From: Hymenobacter aranciens
GTDB taxonomy: Bacteria > Bacteroidota > Bacteroidia > Cytophagales > Hymenobacteraceae
NCBI RefSeq assembly: GCF_030580865.1
Contig: NZ_JAUQSY010000016.1
Coordinates: forward strand, 1-64,000
Direction: 5' to 3'
Length of the DNA: 64,000 bases
A program made the position numbers and the translations under genes. How positions within the stretch are numbered: position 1 is the first letter of the stretch; every line of letters starts with the position of its first letter. The notes under the pieces are model-generated. The model was not told the origin of the DNA. It ran no database searches and saw nothing but the letters and a program-made list of their open reading frames with translations. Of the stretch, positions 17,163-24,267 are shown in pieces.

Positions 17163-17717
17163 CTACTTCAGCACAATCCCATCCATCACCGCCTGCGCGG
17201 TTGCCTGCCACTGGGCCTGCTCCTCAGCGGGCGCATCAAACGTAAAAATGTACACCTGCTGCTTGTCGATGGCATACTGCACCATCTGGTATTTCTTGAT
17301 GGGCGCCAGCTGCCCGCTGCGCTTGCTATCCGTCACGGTCGACACGAATTCGAAGAAAATGAAATCGCGCTTGTTCACCGTGCGGATGTCTTCTTTCAGA
17401 AACTCAACTTTCGAATACAGCCGCTGGATGCTGGACTTGTAAATCTTGATGAGCACCCCGTAGTCCATGCTTTCGAAGGTGGTAGGGCGGGTGCCCACGC
17501 TGAAATCGACGCGGCCCGCCGGGTTGGTGTACACAGCCAGGGGCTTGCGCGGGGCCGGGTATTTCACGGCAATGCCAGCGTCGGGCATGGCTACGAAGGT
17601 GGCGGGCACGCCCACCGTCAGGTTCGGGGCCAGCTTGGTGGCGGTGAGCTTGGGCTTGGGCGCGAAGGCCATCAGGGCCAGCAGCACCAGCAAAAACGGC
17701 AGGATTTTAACTTTCAT
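17163..17717 (-). CDS. Exported hypothetical protein (PsbP/DcrB-like size and pattern)
   Basis: 184 residues from ATG 17717 with a signal peptide (MKVKILPFLLVLLALMAFA). The mature part alternates short strands (VAMPDAGIAVKYPAPRKPLAVYT, SVGTRPTTFESMDYGVLIKIYKSS, KRDFIFFEFVSTV, QVYIFTFDAP) and ends in a helix (QWQATAQAVMDGIVLK). This layout resembles PsbP/DcrB-like periplasmic proteins, but the match is by pattern only and no function is assigned. It is transcribed toward tadA, with a REP-like repeat between them. Confidence 0.75.
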   Translation of the reverse strand: MKVKILPFLLVLLALMAFAPKPKLTATKLAPNLTVGVPATFVAMPDAGIAVKYPAPRKPLAVYTNPAGRVDFSVGTRPTTFESMDYGVLIKIYKSSIQRLYSKVEFLKEDIRTVNKRDFIFFEFVSTVTDSKRSGQLAPIKKYQMVQYAIDKQQVYIFTFDAPAEEQAQWQATAQAVMDGIVLK

Positions 17718-17742
17718 GGGTACAAAACAACGCAACAAAAAA

Positions 17743-17770
17743 AACAATGCCCCGCCCTTCAGGGGCGAGG
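17743..17770 (-). terminator. Terminator of the 17780 gene
   Basis: A 9-bp GC-rich stem with one G-U pair and a TGAA loop is followed by ATTGTTTTTTTTG on the minus strand. Confidence 0.8.
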
Positions 17771-17779
17771 CACGAGGCT

Positions 17780-18214
17780 TTAGCGGCTGGTGGGGTACTT
17801 GATGCGGACCTTCTTCCAGTACACGTAGTTGTCGATTTTGGCTTCGACCAGGTAGGTGCCAGCCGGGATTTTTCCCAAGTCCACCGGCGCGCCGGTGTAG
17901 GTGGCCGGGTCGAGGTCGGTGCGGTAAATGACCTTGTTTTTATAATCCGTCATCACCAGCGTGCCGGGCTTGGTGAACTGCTGCGAGAAGCTCAGCATGA
18001 CGCTGTTCGATTTCGACTTGGGGTACACGTCGATGCCCGACAAGGTTTCGATGCGCTTCACCGGGCCGTCGAGGGTCACGGCGCCGGGCTCGGCTTTGGC
18101 TTTCACCGAGGTGCCGGTCGAGGTTTTGGCTTTGGTCTTGACTTTGGTTTGGGCCTGGGCGGTACCGGCGGCCAGCAAAGCGGCGGCCAAAGCGAGCGTG
18201 GGGAAAAATTTCAT
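17780..18214 (-). CDS. Small secreted protein, unknown function
   Basis: 144 residues from ATG 18214. A signal peptide (MKFFPTLALAAALLAAGTAQAQ) precedes a Lys/Thr-rich stretch and then a compact beta-rich domain ending AGTYLVEAKIDNYVYWKKVRIKY. The last 80 residues resemble the seven-strand sandwich of T9SS sorting domains in rhythm (VMLSFSQQF, GTLVMTDYKNKVIYR, IPAGTYLVEA), so the whole protein may be a stand-alone domain of that kind; this is inference. It is the last coding sequence before the palindrome array upstream of aspS and has its own terminator. Confidence 0.75.
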   Translation of the reverse strand: MKFFPTLALAAALLAAGTAQAQTKVKTKAKTSTGTSVKAKAEPGAVTLDGPVKRIETLSGIDVYPKSKSNSVMLSFSQQFTKPGTLVMTDYKNKVIYRTDLDPATYTGAPVDLGKIPAGTYLVEAKIDNYVYWKKVRIKYPTSR

Positions 18215-18312
18215 GGCGAGGGGAGGGGTTGAAGAAGACAAAGGAACGGACTTGCCGGGGCTCTTTGCATGCGCCGTGCCAAAATAGCCGGCGTCGGTTT
18301 ACCGAAAAGAGC

Positions 18313-18487
18313 CGAAAAACGTTTTTCAGAGGCCTATACATTGGTCGAGGTGCCTGAAAAACGTTTTTCAAGCACCCATACATTCGCCCAGGTGTCTGAA
18401 AACCGTTTTTCAGGCACCTACACATTGGTACATGCCTCTGAAAAACGTTTTTCAGACACCTGTACATTCGCACATGCCTCTGAAAAA
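18313..18487. repeat. 42-bp tandem array with 16-bp palindromic core
   Basis: Four full 42-nt units start at 18313, 18355, 18397 and 18439, and a partial fifth starts at 18481. Each begins with a 16-nt palindrome, TGAAAAACGTTTTTCA, exact in units 2 and 4 and with one change in units 1 and 3. The remaining 26 nt carry a conserved ACATT and diverge at scattered positions. Because 42 is a multiple of 3, both strands stay open across the array. It fills most of the 358-nt gap between the 17780 gene and aspS and ends about 60 nt before the aspS promoter box. Confidence 0.9.
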
Positions 18488-18545
18488 TCAAAACACTATG
18501 TTTCGGGAGGCCCGAAAACCGTGCGGAACGCCCCCGCCTACGGCC

Positions 18546-18553
18546 TAACTTTG
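18546..18553 (+). promoter_or_regulatory. TAnnTTTG promoter box of aspS
   Basis: TAACTTTG exactly matches the -7 consensus, 19 nt before the aspS ATG, implying a very short leader. No TTG lies at the normal -33 position. The palindrome array ends about 60 nt upstream. Confidence 0.5.
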
Positions 18554-18572
18554 CCAAAAATCCCGATACCGT

Positions 18573-20336
18573 ATGTTACGTACCCACACCTGCGGCGAAT
18601 TGCGCCCGGAACACATTGGCCAAACCGTCACCCTCTGCGGCTGGGTGCAGCTCACCCGTGACAAGGGCGGCATCCTTTGGATTGACCTGCGCGACCGCTA
18701 CGGCCTCACCCAGCTGGCCCTCGAAGAAGGCGTGGAAAGCGACGAAGTGCGCGCCGTGGCTCGCGAGCTGGGCCGCGAGTTCGTGATTAGCGTGACCGGC
18801 AAAGTGGCTGAGCGCTACTCCAAAAACCTGCACATCCCGACCGGCGAAATCGAAATCCGCGTCGAGCAGCTGGAGGTGCTGAACCCCGCCAAGCTGCCGC
18901 CCTTCCTCATCCAGGACGACACCGACGGCGGCGACGACCTGCGCATGAAGTACCGCTACCTCGACCTGCGCCGCAACCCCGTGCGCCGCAACCTCGAGCT
19001 GCGCCACCGCGTGGCCCAGGCCACCCGCCGCTTCCTCGACGGCCAGGATTTCATCGAAGTCGAAACCCCCGTGCTCATCAAAAGCACCCCCGAAGGCGCC
19101 CGCGACTTCGTGGTGCCCTCCCGCATGAACCCCGGCGAGTTCTACGCCCTGCCCCAGAGCCCCCAAACCTTCAAGCAGCTGCTGATGGTAGCCGGCTTCG
19201 ACCGCTACTTCCAGATTGTAAAGTGCTTCCGCGACGAAGACCTGCGCGCCGACCGCCAGCCCGAATTCACGCAGATTGACTGCGAAATGGCCTTCGTCGA
19301 GCAGGAGGATATTCTCAACGTGTTCGAGGGCCTCATCCGCTACTTGTTTAAGGAAGTCAAGCAGATGGAGCTCACCGAAGTGCCCCGCATGACCTACGCC
19401 GAGGCCATGCGCCGCTTCGGCAACGACAAGCCCGACGTGCGCTTCGGCATGGAGCTCACCGACCTCACCGCCACCGCCCAGGGCCAGGGCTTCCCCGTGT
19501 TCGACAGCGCCGAGCTGGTGCTGGGCATCAACGCCCACAACTGCGCCCCCTACACCCGCAAGCAGATTGACGAGCTCACCGAGTGGGTCAAGCGCCCGCA
19601 AATCGGCGCCACCGGCCTCGTCTACGCCCGCGTCGAGGCCGACGGAACCGTGAAATCCTCCGTTGATAAATTCTACTCGCAGGAAGAGCTGCAGAAGTGG
19701 CGCGAAGCCCTGCTCGGCAACCCCGGCGACCTGCTGCTGCTGCTGGCCGGCCCCGCCACCCGCACCCGCAAAGCCGCCAGCGAGCTGCGCCTCGAAATGG
19801 GCCGCCGCCTCGGCCTGCGCGACCCCAACACCTTCGCCCCGCTCTGGGTGGTCGATTTCCCGCTCCTCGAATTCCTCGAAGAAGAAGGCCGGTACTTTGC
19901 CATGCACCACCCCTTCACCTCGCCCAAGCCCGAAGACCTGGCCCTGCTCGACAACCCCGCCACCATCGGCCAGGCCCGCGCCAACGCCTACGACCTCGTC
20001 ATCAACGGCGTCGAAATCGGCGGTGGCTCCATCCGCATCCACGACCGCACGGTGCAGGCCCGCATGTTCGAGCTATTGGGTTTCTCGCCCGAAGAAGCCC
20101 AGGCCCAGTTCGGCTTCCTGCTCGACGCCTTCGAGTACGGCGCCCCGCCCCACGGCGGCCTCGCCTTCGGCTTCGACCGCCTCTGCTCCCTCTTCGGCGG
20201 CTCCGATTCCATCCGCGACTTCATCGCCTTCCCCAAAAACAACTCCGGCCGGGATGTGATGATTGACTCGCCCTCGCCGATTGCCGATGCGCAGCTCAAG
20301 GAGTTGAGCATTGCCACGGCGGTGGTAGGGAGGTAG
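18573..20336 (+). CDS. aspS: Aspartyl-tRNA synthetase
   Basis: A 587-residue class II aminoacyl-tRNA synthetase that charges tRNA-Asp. An N-terminal OB-fold anticodon-binding domain (about 1-110) is followed by the catalytic core with the bacterial-type insertion (GAD domain, about 285-420). Visible signatures include FIEVETPVLIKSTPEGARDF, QSPQTFKQLLMVAGFDRYFQI, the motif 2 stretch FRDEDLRADRQPEFTQIDCE, and motif 3 GLAFGFDRL near the C-terminus. Full length. Third codon positions are overwhelmingly C, the strongest bias in the window, consistent with high expression. Confidence 0.97.
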   Translation: MLRTHTCGELRPEHIGQTVTLCGWVQLTRDKGGILWIDLRDRYGLTQLALEEGVESDEVRAVARELGREFVISVTGKVAERYSKNLHIPTGEIEIRVEQLEVLNPAKLPPFLIQDDTDGGDDLRMKYRYLDLRRNPVRRNLELRHRVAQATRRFLDGQDFIEVETPVLIKSTPEGARDFVVPSRMNPGEFYALPQSPQTFKQLLMVAGFDRYFQIVKCFRDEDLRADRQPEFTQIDCEMAFVEQEDILNVFEGLIRYLFKEVKQMELTEVPRMTYAEAMRRFGNDKPDVRFGMELTDLTATAQGQGFPVFDSAELVLGINAHNCAPYTRKQIDELTEWVKRPQIGATGLVYARVEADGTVKSSVDKFYSQEELQKWREALLGNPGDLLLLLAGPATRTRKAASELRLEMGRRLGLRDPNTFAPLWVVDFPLLEFLEEEGRYFAMHHPFTSPKPEDLALLDNPATIGQARANAYDLVINGVEIGGGSIRIHDRTVQARMFELLGFSPEEAQAQFGFLLDAFEYGAPPHGGLAFGFDRLCSLFGGSDSIRDFIAFPKNNSGRDVMIDSPSPIADAQLKELSIATAVVGR

Positions 20337-20343
20337 TAGCAGT

Positions 20344-20787
20344 ATGGAGCCGCAACCCTACCCGTATGCATTTTATAATGTCCGTTGGCATGGTTACTTC
20401 GCTTTGCTGATGGGGGTAGGGTTTCTGCTTATAACTGTTATTGGCCTCGTCGGTAATCGGGCAACAGAATCATCAGCTGTATTTATGCTGGCTGTTGCTG
20501 GCGTGTTCTTATGGCTCGGTTGGCGTACAGTGAATGCCAAAGGCGCTGTTTTGCAATTTGGTCCTGAAGGAATTTGGACTCCTAAATTGGGCACATTGCT
20601 GTGGCAGCAGGTTCTCATTGAATATCGTACTTCTTCCTCTTACAAGTCGGGTAGTGTTGAAGTACTAGCCATACTCGACAGCCGCACACGGCAACAGTTA
20701 GATTGGGTCAGCTTGTCTTCGCTGAAAGGACCAGTGTATAAGGTGAAAGAGCTTTTAGCAAGCTATAAGAAAGCTAAAATTGTGTAG
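20344..20787 (+). CDS. Small membrane protein with PH-like C-terminal part, unknown function
   Basis: 147 residues. Two hydrophobic segments (about 17-38 and 46-62) are followed by a soluble domain (GAVLQFGPEGIWTPKLGTLLWQQVLIEYR..) of the kind seen in small bacterial PH-domain membrane proteins. The assignment is by pattern only. It starts 7 nt after the aspS stop, so it can be read through from aspS, but its base composition is much more AT-rich than that of aspS, suggesting a different origin. It is ended by a hairpin terminator. Confidence 0.7.
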   Translation: MEPQPYPYAFYNVRWHGYFALLMGVGFLLITVIGLVGNRATESSAVFMLAVAGVFLWLGWRTVNAKGAVLQFGPEGIWTPKLGTLLWQQVLIEYRTSSSYKSGSVEVLAILDSRTRQQLDWVSLSSLKGPVYKVKELLASYKKAKIV

Positions 20788-20793
20788 AAACGG

Positions 20794-20825
20794 AAAGCGG
20801 CGACTGGGGAATCAGTCGCCGCTTT
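20794..20825. terminator. Terminator between convergent small membrane-protein genes
   Basis: A 13-bp perfect stem (20794-20806 with 20813-20825) is followed by TTTTGTGTC on the plus strand. The minus-strand side is weaker (CTTTCCGTTTC). Confidence 0.75.
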
Positions 20826-20837
20826 TGTGTCTTCTGT

Positions 20838-21131
20838 TTATCTCAGGTAACTCCACGTACTGACTACGCAGACAACCACCCATAAAAGCCACATAATAGC
20901 TGTTTCCTGTTTGATAGGACGTTTTATGAAATAACTCACTAACCGCATGAGGCCTAGTGTTAACAACGGGAGTAGCAAAAAAGCAATTGCTCGGCCCAAG
21001 ACTATACTCGCAATAGGTATACCGCTGGCAAGTTCTGACTCCCCTGAGCGCAGAACTACCAAGCTAATAATGTTAATGGCTACTGCTAGCCAAAACATGA
21101 TGAAAAGCGTTTTCTTAGCTGAAACTGTCAT
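20838..21131 (-). CDS. Small membrane protein, unknown function
   Basis: 97 residues with three hydrophobic segments (about 8-26, 40-63 and 78-95) separated by short polar loops (RSGESELASG and IKRPIKQE). No family is recognised. It lies alone on the minus strand between two plus-strand genes in a relatively AT-rich patch. The ATG at 21131 gives a plausible N-terminus (MTVSAKKTLFIMFWLAV). It could be a small accessory gene rather than core content. Confidence 0.6.
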   Translation of the reverse strand: MTVSAKKTLFIMFWLAVAINIISLVVLRSGESELASGIPIASIVLGRAIAFLLLPLLTLGLMRLVSYFIKRPIKQETAIMWLLWVVVCVVSTWSYLR

Positions 21132-21151
21132 AAGGCCATAAATTTACGACA

Positions 21152-21364
21152 ATGGAATTCCGTCTCGACCGCACTGCTCACCACGCCGGCACCCACGCCG
21201 AAAATGCGCAGTACCACGCCAATCATCAGCCCGCCACGATGGCCGAGCGGCTGCGGGCCGCCGCCTACCTTAACAGCGTGGCCTACGGTTACGACTTGGA
21301 CAATCCGCCCCGGCTCGACCGCACCGCCTTCGCCACGCGCCAGCACATTCAGCGCAATGGGTAA
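21152..21364 (+). CDS. Small hypothetical protein, partner of nucleotidyltransferase gene
   Basis: 70 residues, hydrophilic, His-rich at the N-terminus (HHAGTHAENAQYHANHQ) with a helical middle (AERLRAAAYLNSVAYGY) and ending RTAFATRQHIQRNG. Its last codons overlap the start of the next gene by 8 nt (ATGGGTAA arrangement), which indicates translational coupling. No family is recognised. Position, size and coupling resemble the small first gene of a toxin-antitoxin pair, but this is inference. A near-match -7 box (TAAATTTA) lies just upstream. Confidence 0.55.
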   Translation: MEFRLDRTAHHAGTHAENAQYHANHQPATMAERLRAAAYLNSVAYGYDLDNPPRLDRTAFATRQHIQRNG

Positions 21365-21812
21365 CCTGTTCAACCTGGATTTTCAGGATTTTCTGCGTGC
21401 CCTGCGGCTACATGAGGTGCGTTATGTACTGGTCGGCGGCTACTCGGTTATCATGCACGGCTACAGCCGTACCACTGGCGACCTTGATTTGTGGGTAGAA
21501 AAGTCGGCCGATAACTACGAGCGTCTGGTGCGAGCATTTCACAGTTTCGGTATGCCGGTGTTCGATATGACGGCCCACAATTTTCTACACAACCCGGCGA
21601 TGGATGTATTTACCTTTGGTCGGCCGCCAGTTGCTATCGACATCATTACCCAGTTGAAGGGTCTGGAGTTTGCCGAGGCATTTGCTGCGGCCGCAGAAGT
21701 AGAACAGGATGGATTATTAGTTCGACTCATCCACTACCAGCATTTATTGCAGGCCAAACGGGCCGCCGGTCGGCCCCGCGACCAGAACGATTTAGAAAAT
21801 CTAATTCGGTGA
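21357..21812 (+). CDS. Minimal nucleotidyltransferase (DUF6036-like)
   Basis: 151 residues from ATG 21357. The N-terminal segment VRYVLVGGYSVIMHGYSRTTGDLDLWVE contains the GG...DxD pattern of the MNT/pol-beta-like nucleotidyltransferase fold, with the acidic pair in GDLDLWV near residues 41-46. The C-terminal KRAAGRPRDQNDLENL matches the end of DUF6036/AbiEii-like proteins. Such enzymes act in toxin-antitoxin or phage-defence modules by modifying RNAs or proteins; the target here is unknown. The gene overlaps its small upstream partner and shares a terminator with the convergent nuo operon. Confidence 0.75.
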   Translation: MGNLFNLDFQDFLRALRLHEVRYVLVGGYSVIMHGYSRTTGDLDLWVEKSADNYERLVRAFHSFGMPVFDMTAHNFLHNPAMDVFTFGRPPVAIDIITQLKGLEFAEAFAAAAEVEQDGLLVRLIHYQHLLQAKRAAGRPRDQNDLENLIR

Positions 21813-21818
21813 ATAGAA

Positions 21819-21847
21819 AAGCGGCCCCTGATGCATCAGGAGCCGCT
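21819..21847. terminator. Bidirectional terminator, end of the nuo operon
   Basis: A GC-rich hairpin of AAGCGGC..GCCGCTT type, centred on the palindrome CCTGATGCATCAGG, is followed on the minus strand by TTTTCTATTC. It marks the end of the nuo genes right after nuoJ. Confidence 0.75.
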
Positions 21848-21871
21848 TCCGTTTCTCAACGAAACAAGGAC

Positions 21872-22378
21872 TTAGAAATTCCGCTCGCCCGTCTCGCGTT
21901 TGCCCAGCATCACCGAGCCCACCATGGCCGCCAGCAGCAGGATGGAAGCCAACTCGAACGGCAGCGCGTATTGCCGGAACAGCACCATGCCCAGCCGGTC
22001 TACCATGCCGATTTGCGAATCAAACGTGGCGGGGTTCACGCCATCGGGCTGCACGTGGCGCAGCGCCGCCACCATGATGAGCAGCAGCGAGCCGCCCGCA
22101 ATGGCCGCCGCAAACTTGGCCAGCGCCGGCTTGTGCGGCTCGGTGTCCTCGTTCAAATTCAGGAACATAATCACGAACAGGAACAGCACCATGATGGCCC
22201 CGGCGTAGACGATGATGTTCACCGCAGCCAAGAACTGCGCATTCAGCAGCAGGTAGTGGCCCGAAAGGGTGAAGAACGTCAGAATCAGGAACAGCACGCT
22301 GTGCACCGGGTTCTTGGCGAACACCACGCCGAGGGCGCTGAGCAGGGCTACGAAAGCGAGGAAGAGAAAGAGGGACAT
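21872..22378 (-). CDS. nuoJ: NADH-quinone oxidoreductase subunit J
   Basis: A 168-residue membrane-arm subunit of respiratory complex I with five hydrophobic segments. The opening FLAFVALLSALGVVFAKNPVHSVLFLILTFF and the conserved VNIIVYAGAIMVLFLFVIMFLN helix match NuoJ/ND6. It is the last nuo gene here: a terminator follows and nuoK, L, M and N are not in the window. A REP-like hairpin fills the gap to nuoI. Confidence 0.94.
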   Translation of the reverse strand: MSLFLFLAFVALLSALGVVFAKNPVHSVLFLILTFFTLSGHYLLLNAQFLAAVNIIVYAGAIMVLFLFVIMFLNLNEDTEPHKPALAKFAAAIAGGSLLLIMVAALRHVQPDGVNPATFDSQIGMVDRLGMVLFRQYALPFELASILLLAAMVGSVMLGKRETGERNF

Positions 22379-22384
22379 AGAACT

Positions 22385-22486
22385 GTCATTCTGAGCGCAG
22401 CGAAGAATCTTATCACGCCAGCGCCGATTGATTTAATAATACTGCTGAAGGCGGCCGTGATAAGATGCTTCCTTCGTCAGCATGAC
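22385..22486. repeat. REP-like hairpin copy 3 (between nuoI and nuoJ)
   Basis: Starts GTCATTCTGAGCGCAGCGAA and ends CCTTCGTCAGCATGAC; the inner stem is TCTTATCACG/CGTGATAAGA type. It fills the gap between the nuoI stop and the nuoJ start, ending 7 nt from the nuoJ ATG. Confidence 0.85.
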
Positions 22487-22496
22487 AGGCGAAAAA

Positions 22497-23063
22497 TTAC
22501 GCCAACTGCGCGCGCAGCTTCACCGCCTGCTCATCCGTGAGCTGAATGCCGCGCTTCGAGCGCGCATCCGGCGACACCGGCTCCACGAGCCGGTCCTTGC
22601 CGTAGATGAACTCGTCGCGCTCGTAGCGCGGCGGAGCCATCTTGTCGGCCTGCAGGTACACGGCTGCCTTCGGGCACGCCTCTTCGCAGAGGCCGCAGAA
22701 AATGCAGCGCAGCATATTGATTTCGTAGCTGATGGCGTATTTCTCCTCGCGGTAGAGGTTTTCTTCGCCCTTCTTGCGCTCGCCGGCTACCATCGTGATG
22801 GCTTCGGCTGGGCAGGCCACGGCGCAGAGGCCACAGGCGGTGCAGCGCTCGCGGCCGGCTTCGTCGCGCTTGAGCACGTGCAGGCCGCGGAAAACGGGGG
22901 AGAAGGGGCGCGTTTCCTCGGGGTAGCGGATAGTGGCCTTCTTCATGAAGAAGTGCCGCATCGTGATGGACAAGCCCTGGAAAATGGCCGGCAGGTAGGC
23001 CCGCTCCGCCAGCGTGAAAGGCTTCTTTTCGACTTGCTTGGCGCGGTTGCTAAGGGATTGCAT
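22497..23063 (-). CDS. nuoI: NADH-quinone oxidoreductase subunit I (2 x 4Fe-4S)
   Basis: A 188-residue peripheral-arm subunit carrying clusters N6a and N6b. Two CxxCxxCxxxCP motifs are intact: CTACGLCAVACP and CIFCGLCEEACP. The C-terminal extension (PPRYERDEFIYGKDRL) is as seen in relatives. The start ATG is 5 nt after the nuoH stop, so the genes are tightly coupled. Confidence 0.96.
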   Translation of the reverse strand: MQSLSNRAKQVEKKPFTLAERAYLPAIFQGLSITMRHFFMKKATIRYPEETRPFSPVFRGLHVLKRDEAGRERCTACGLCAVACPAEAITMVAGERKKGEENLYREEKYAISYEINMLRCIFCGLCEEACPKAAVYLQADKMAPPRYERDEFIYGKDRLVEPVSPDARSKRGIQLTDEQAVKLRAQLA

Positions 23064-23068
23064 AAGCT

Positions 23069-24148
23069 CTATTTAATCACGCCAAAGGTAATCAGCCCGC
23101 CGGTGAGCAGGATGTTGAAAATGGCTAGCGGGATGAGAATGGACCAGCCCAGGCGCATCAGCTGGTCGTAGCGGAAGCGCGGCAGCGTCCAGCGCACCCA
23201 CATAAAGAAGAAGATGAAAGCGAAGATTTTACCGAACAGCGCCACCGTGCCGAGGCCGGTGATGATGTTCTGGGCCATGTCGGTACCAACGCCCTGGTTG
23301 GAAATCAGCCACTCGCGCAGCTCGTACTGGAAGGGGAAGTTGAAGCCCCCGAAGTAAAGCACGCTCATCACGGCCGAAGCCACGAAGATGTTGATGTACT
23401 CCGAGAAAAGGTAGAGGCCCAGCTTCATCGAGCTATACTCGGTATGGTAGCCGCCGATGAGCTCGGCTTCGCACTCGGGCAGGTCGAAAGGCGTGCGGTT
23501 GGTTTCGGCGAAGGCGCAGGTGCAGAAGATGATGAAGCCCAGCGGTTGCTTCACGATATTCCAGAAGTGCCACTCGCCGGCGACGGATTGTTGCAGGGTG
23601 ATTTCGCGCAGGGAGAGGGTGCCCGACATCATGAGCACGGCAATCAAAGCCAAGCCCATCGCCAGCTCGTAGCTAATGTTTTGCGAGGCGGCGCGCACGG
23701 CGCCCAGCAGCGAGAACTTGTTGTTAGAAGCCCAGCCGCCAATCATCAGCCCGTACACGCCCAGCGACACGATGCCGAACACGTAGAGCATCCCGACGTT
23801 GATTTCAATGCCTTGCAGCCACACGATGGTGTCGCCGAAAGTGAGCTTGTTGCCGAAGGGAATGACGGCCGACGACATCAGGGCCGTGACCATGGCCAGG
23901 CAGGGGCCGAAGATGAATAGCGCCTTGTTGGCACCGCCGGGGAAGAATTCTTCCTTCGTAAACATCTTCACGGCATCGGCCAGCGGCTGCAGCAGGCCGT
24001 AGGGGCCGGCGCGGTCGGGCCCCACGCGGTCCTGCAGGAAGGCGGCAATCACGCGCTCGGCGTAGGTGCAGTAGGTGGCAATCAGCAGCGAAAGGCCGAA
24101 TACTGCCAGAATAACGAGGCCTTGCCAGCCCAGGGTTTCGAGAGACAT
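23069..24148 (-). CDS. nuoH: NADH-quinone oxidoreductase subunit H
   Basis: 359 residues from ATG 24148 (MSLETLGWQ); upstream in-frame codons come from a REP-like repeat and are not part of the gene. About eight hydrophobic segments. The conserved loops of NuoH/ND1, which line the quinone-binding chamber, are visible: RVGPDRAGPYGLLQPLADAVK and AFAETNRTPFDLPECEAELIGG with its acidic residues. Confidence 0.96.
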   Translation of the reverse strand: MSLETLGWQGLVILAVFGLSLLIATYCTYAERVIAAFLQDRVGPDRAGPYGLLQPLADAVKMFTKEEFFPGGANKALFIFGPCLAMVTALMSSAVIPFGNKLTFGDTIVWLQGIEINVGMLYVFGIVSLGVYGLMIGGWASNNKFSLLGAVRAASQNISYELAMGLALIAVLMMSGTLSLREITLQQSVAGEWHFWNIVKQPLGFIIFCTCAFAETNRTPFDLPECEAELIGGYHTEYSSMKLGLYLFSEYINIFVASAVMSVLYFGGFNFPFQYELREWLISNQGVGTDMAQNIITGLGTVALFGKIFAFIFFFMWVRWTLPRFRYDQLMRLGWSILIPLAIFNILLTGGLITFGVIK

Positions 24149-24157
24149 AATGTTGGT

Positions 24158-24259
24158 GTCATGCTGAGCGCCGCGAAGCATCTTATCACGTTCGCGTCGC
24201 TCGAATTACTTGTTTCTGACGAAGTAGCCGTGATAAGATGCTTCCTTCGTCAGCATGAC
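24158..24259. repeat. REP-like hairpin copy 4 (between nuoG and nuoH)
   Basis: GTCATGCTGAGCGCCGCGAA at one end and CCTTCGTCAGCATGAC at the other. It fills the gap from the nuoG stop (8 nt away) to the nuoH start (9 nt away). Confidence 0.85.
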
Positions 24260-24267
24260 GTTCTTAT

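Noticed and set aside
18313..18487. CRISPR array upstream of aspS
   Set aside because: The 16-bp palindrome is regularly spaced, but the 26-nt intervals are similar to each other rather than unique, the repeat is shorter than typical, and no cas genes are nearby.
18269..18661. Repeat-containing ORF on the plus strand (and a matching one on the minus strand, 17940-18557)
   Set aside because: Both are open only because the unit is 42 nt. They run out of frame into aspS or the 17780 gene, and neither has a convincing start or non-repeat domain.
18576..20042. 488-codon ORF antisense to aspS
   Set aside because: The C-rich third positions of aspS make the opposite frame free of stops; its product is low-complexity (Gly/Ala/Val/His-rich) and unlike any protein family. 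The same holds for 31769-33268 antisense to pruA.
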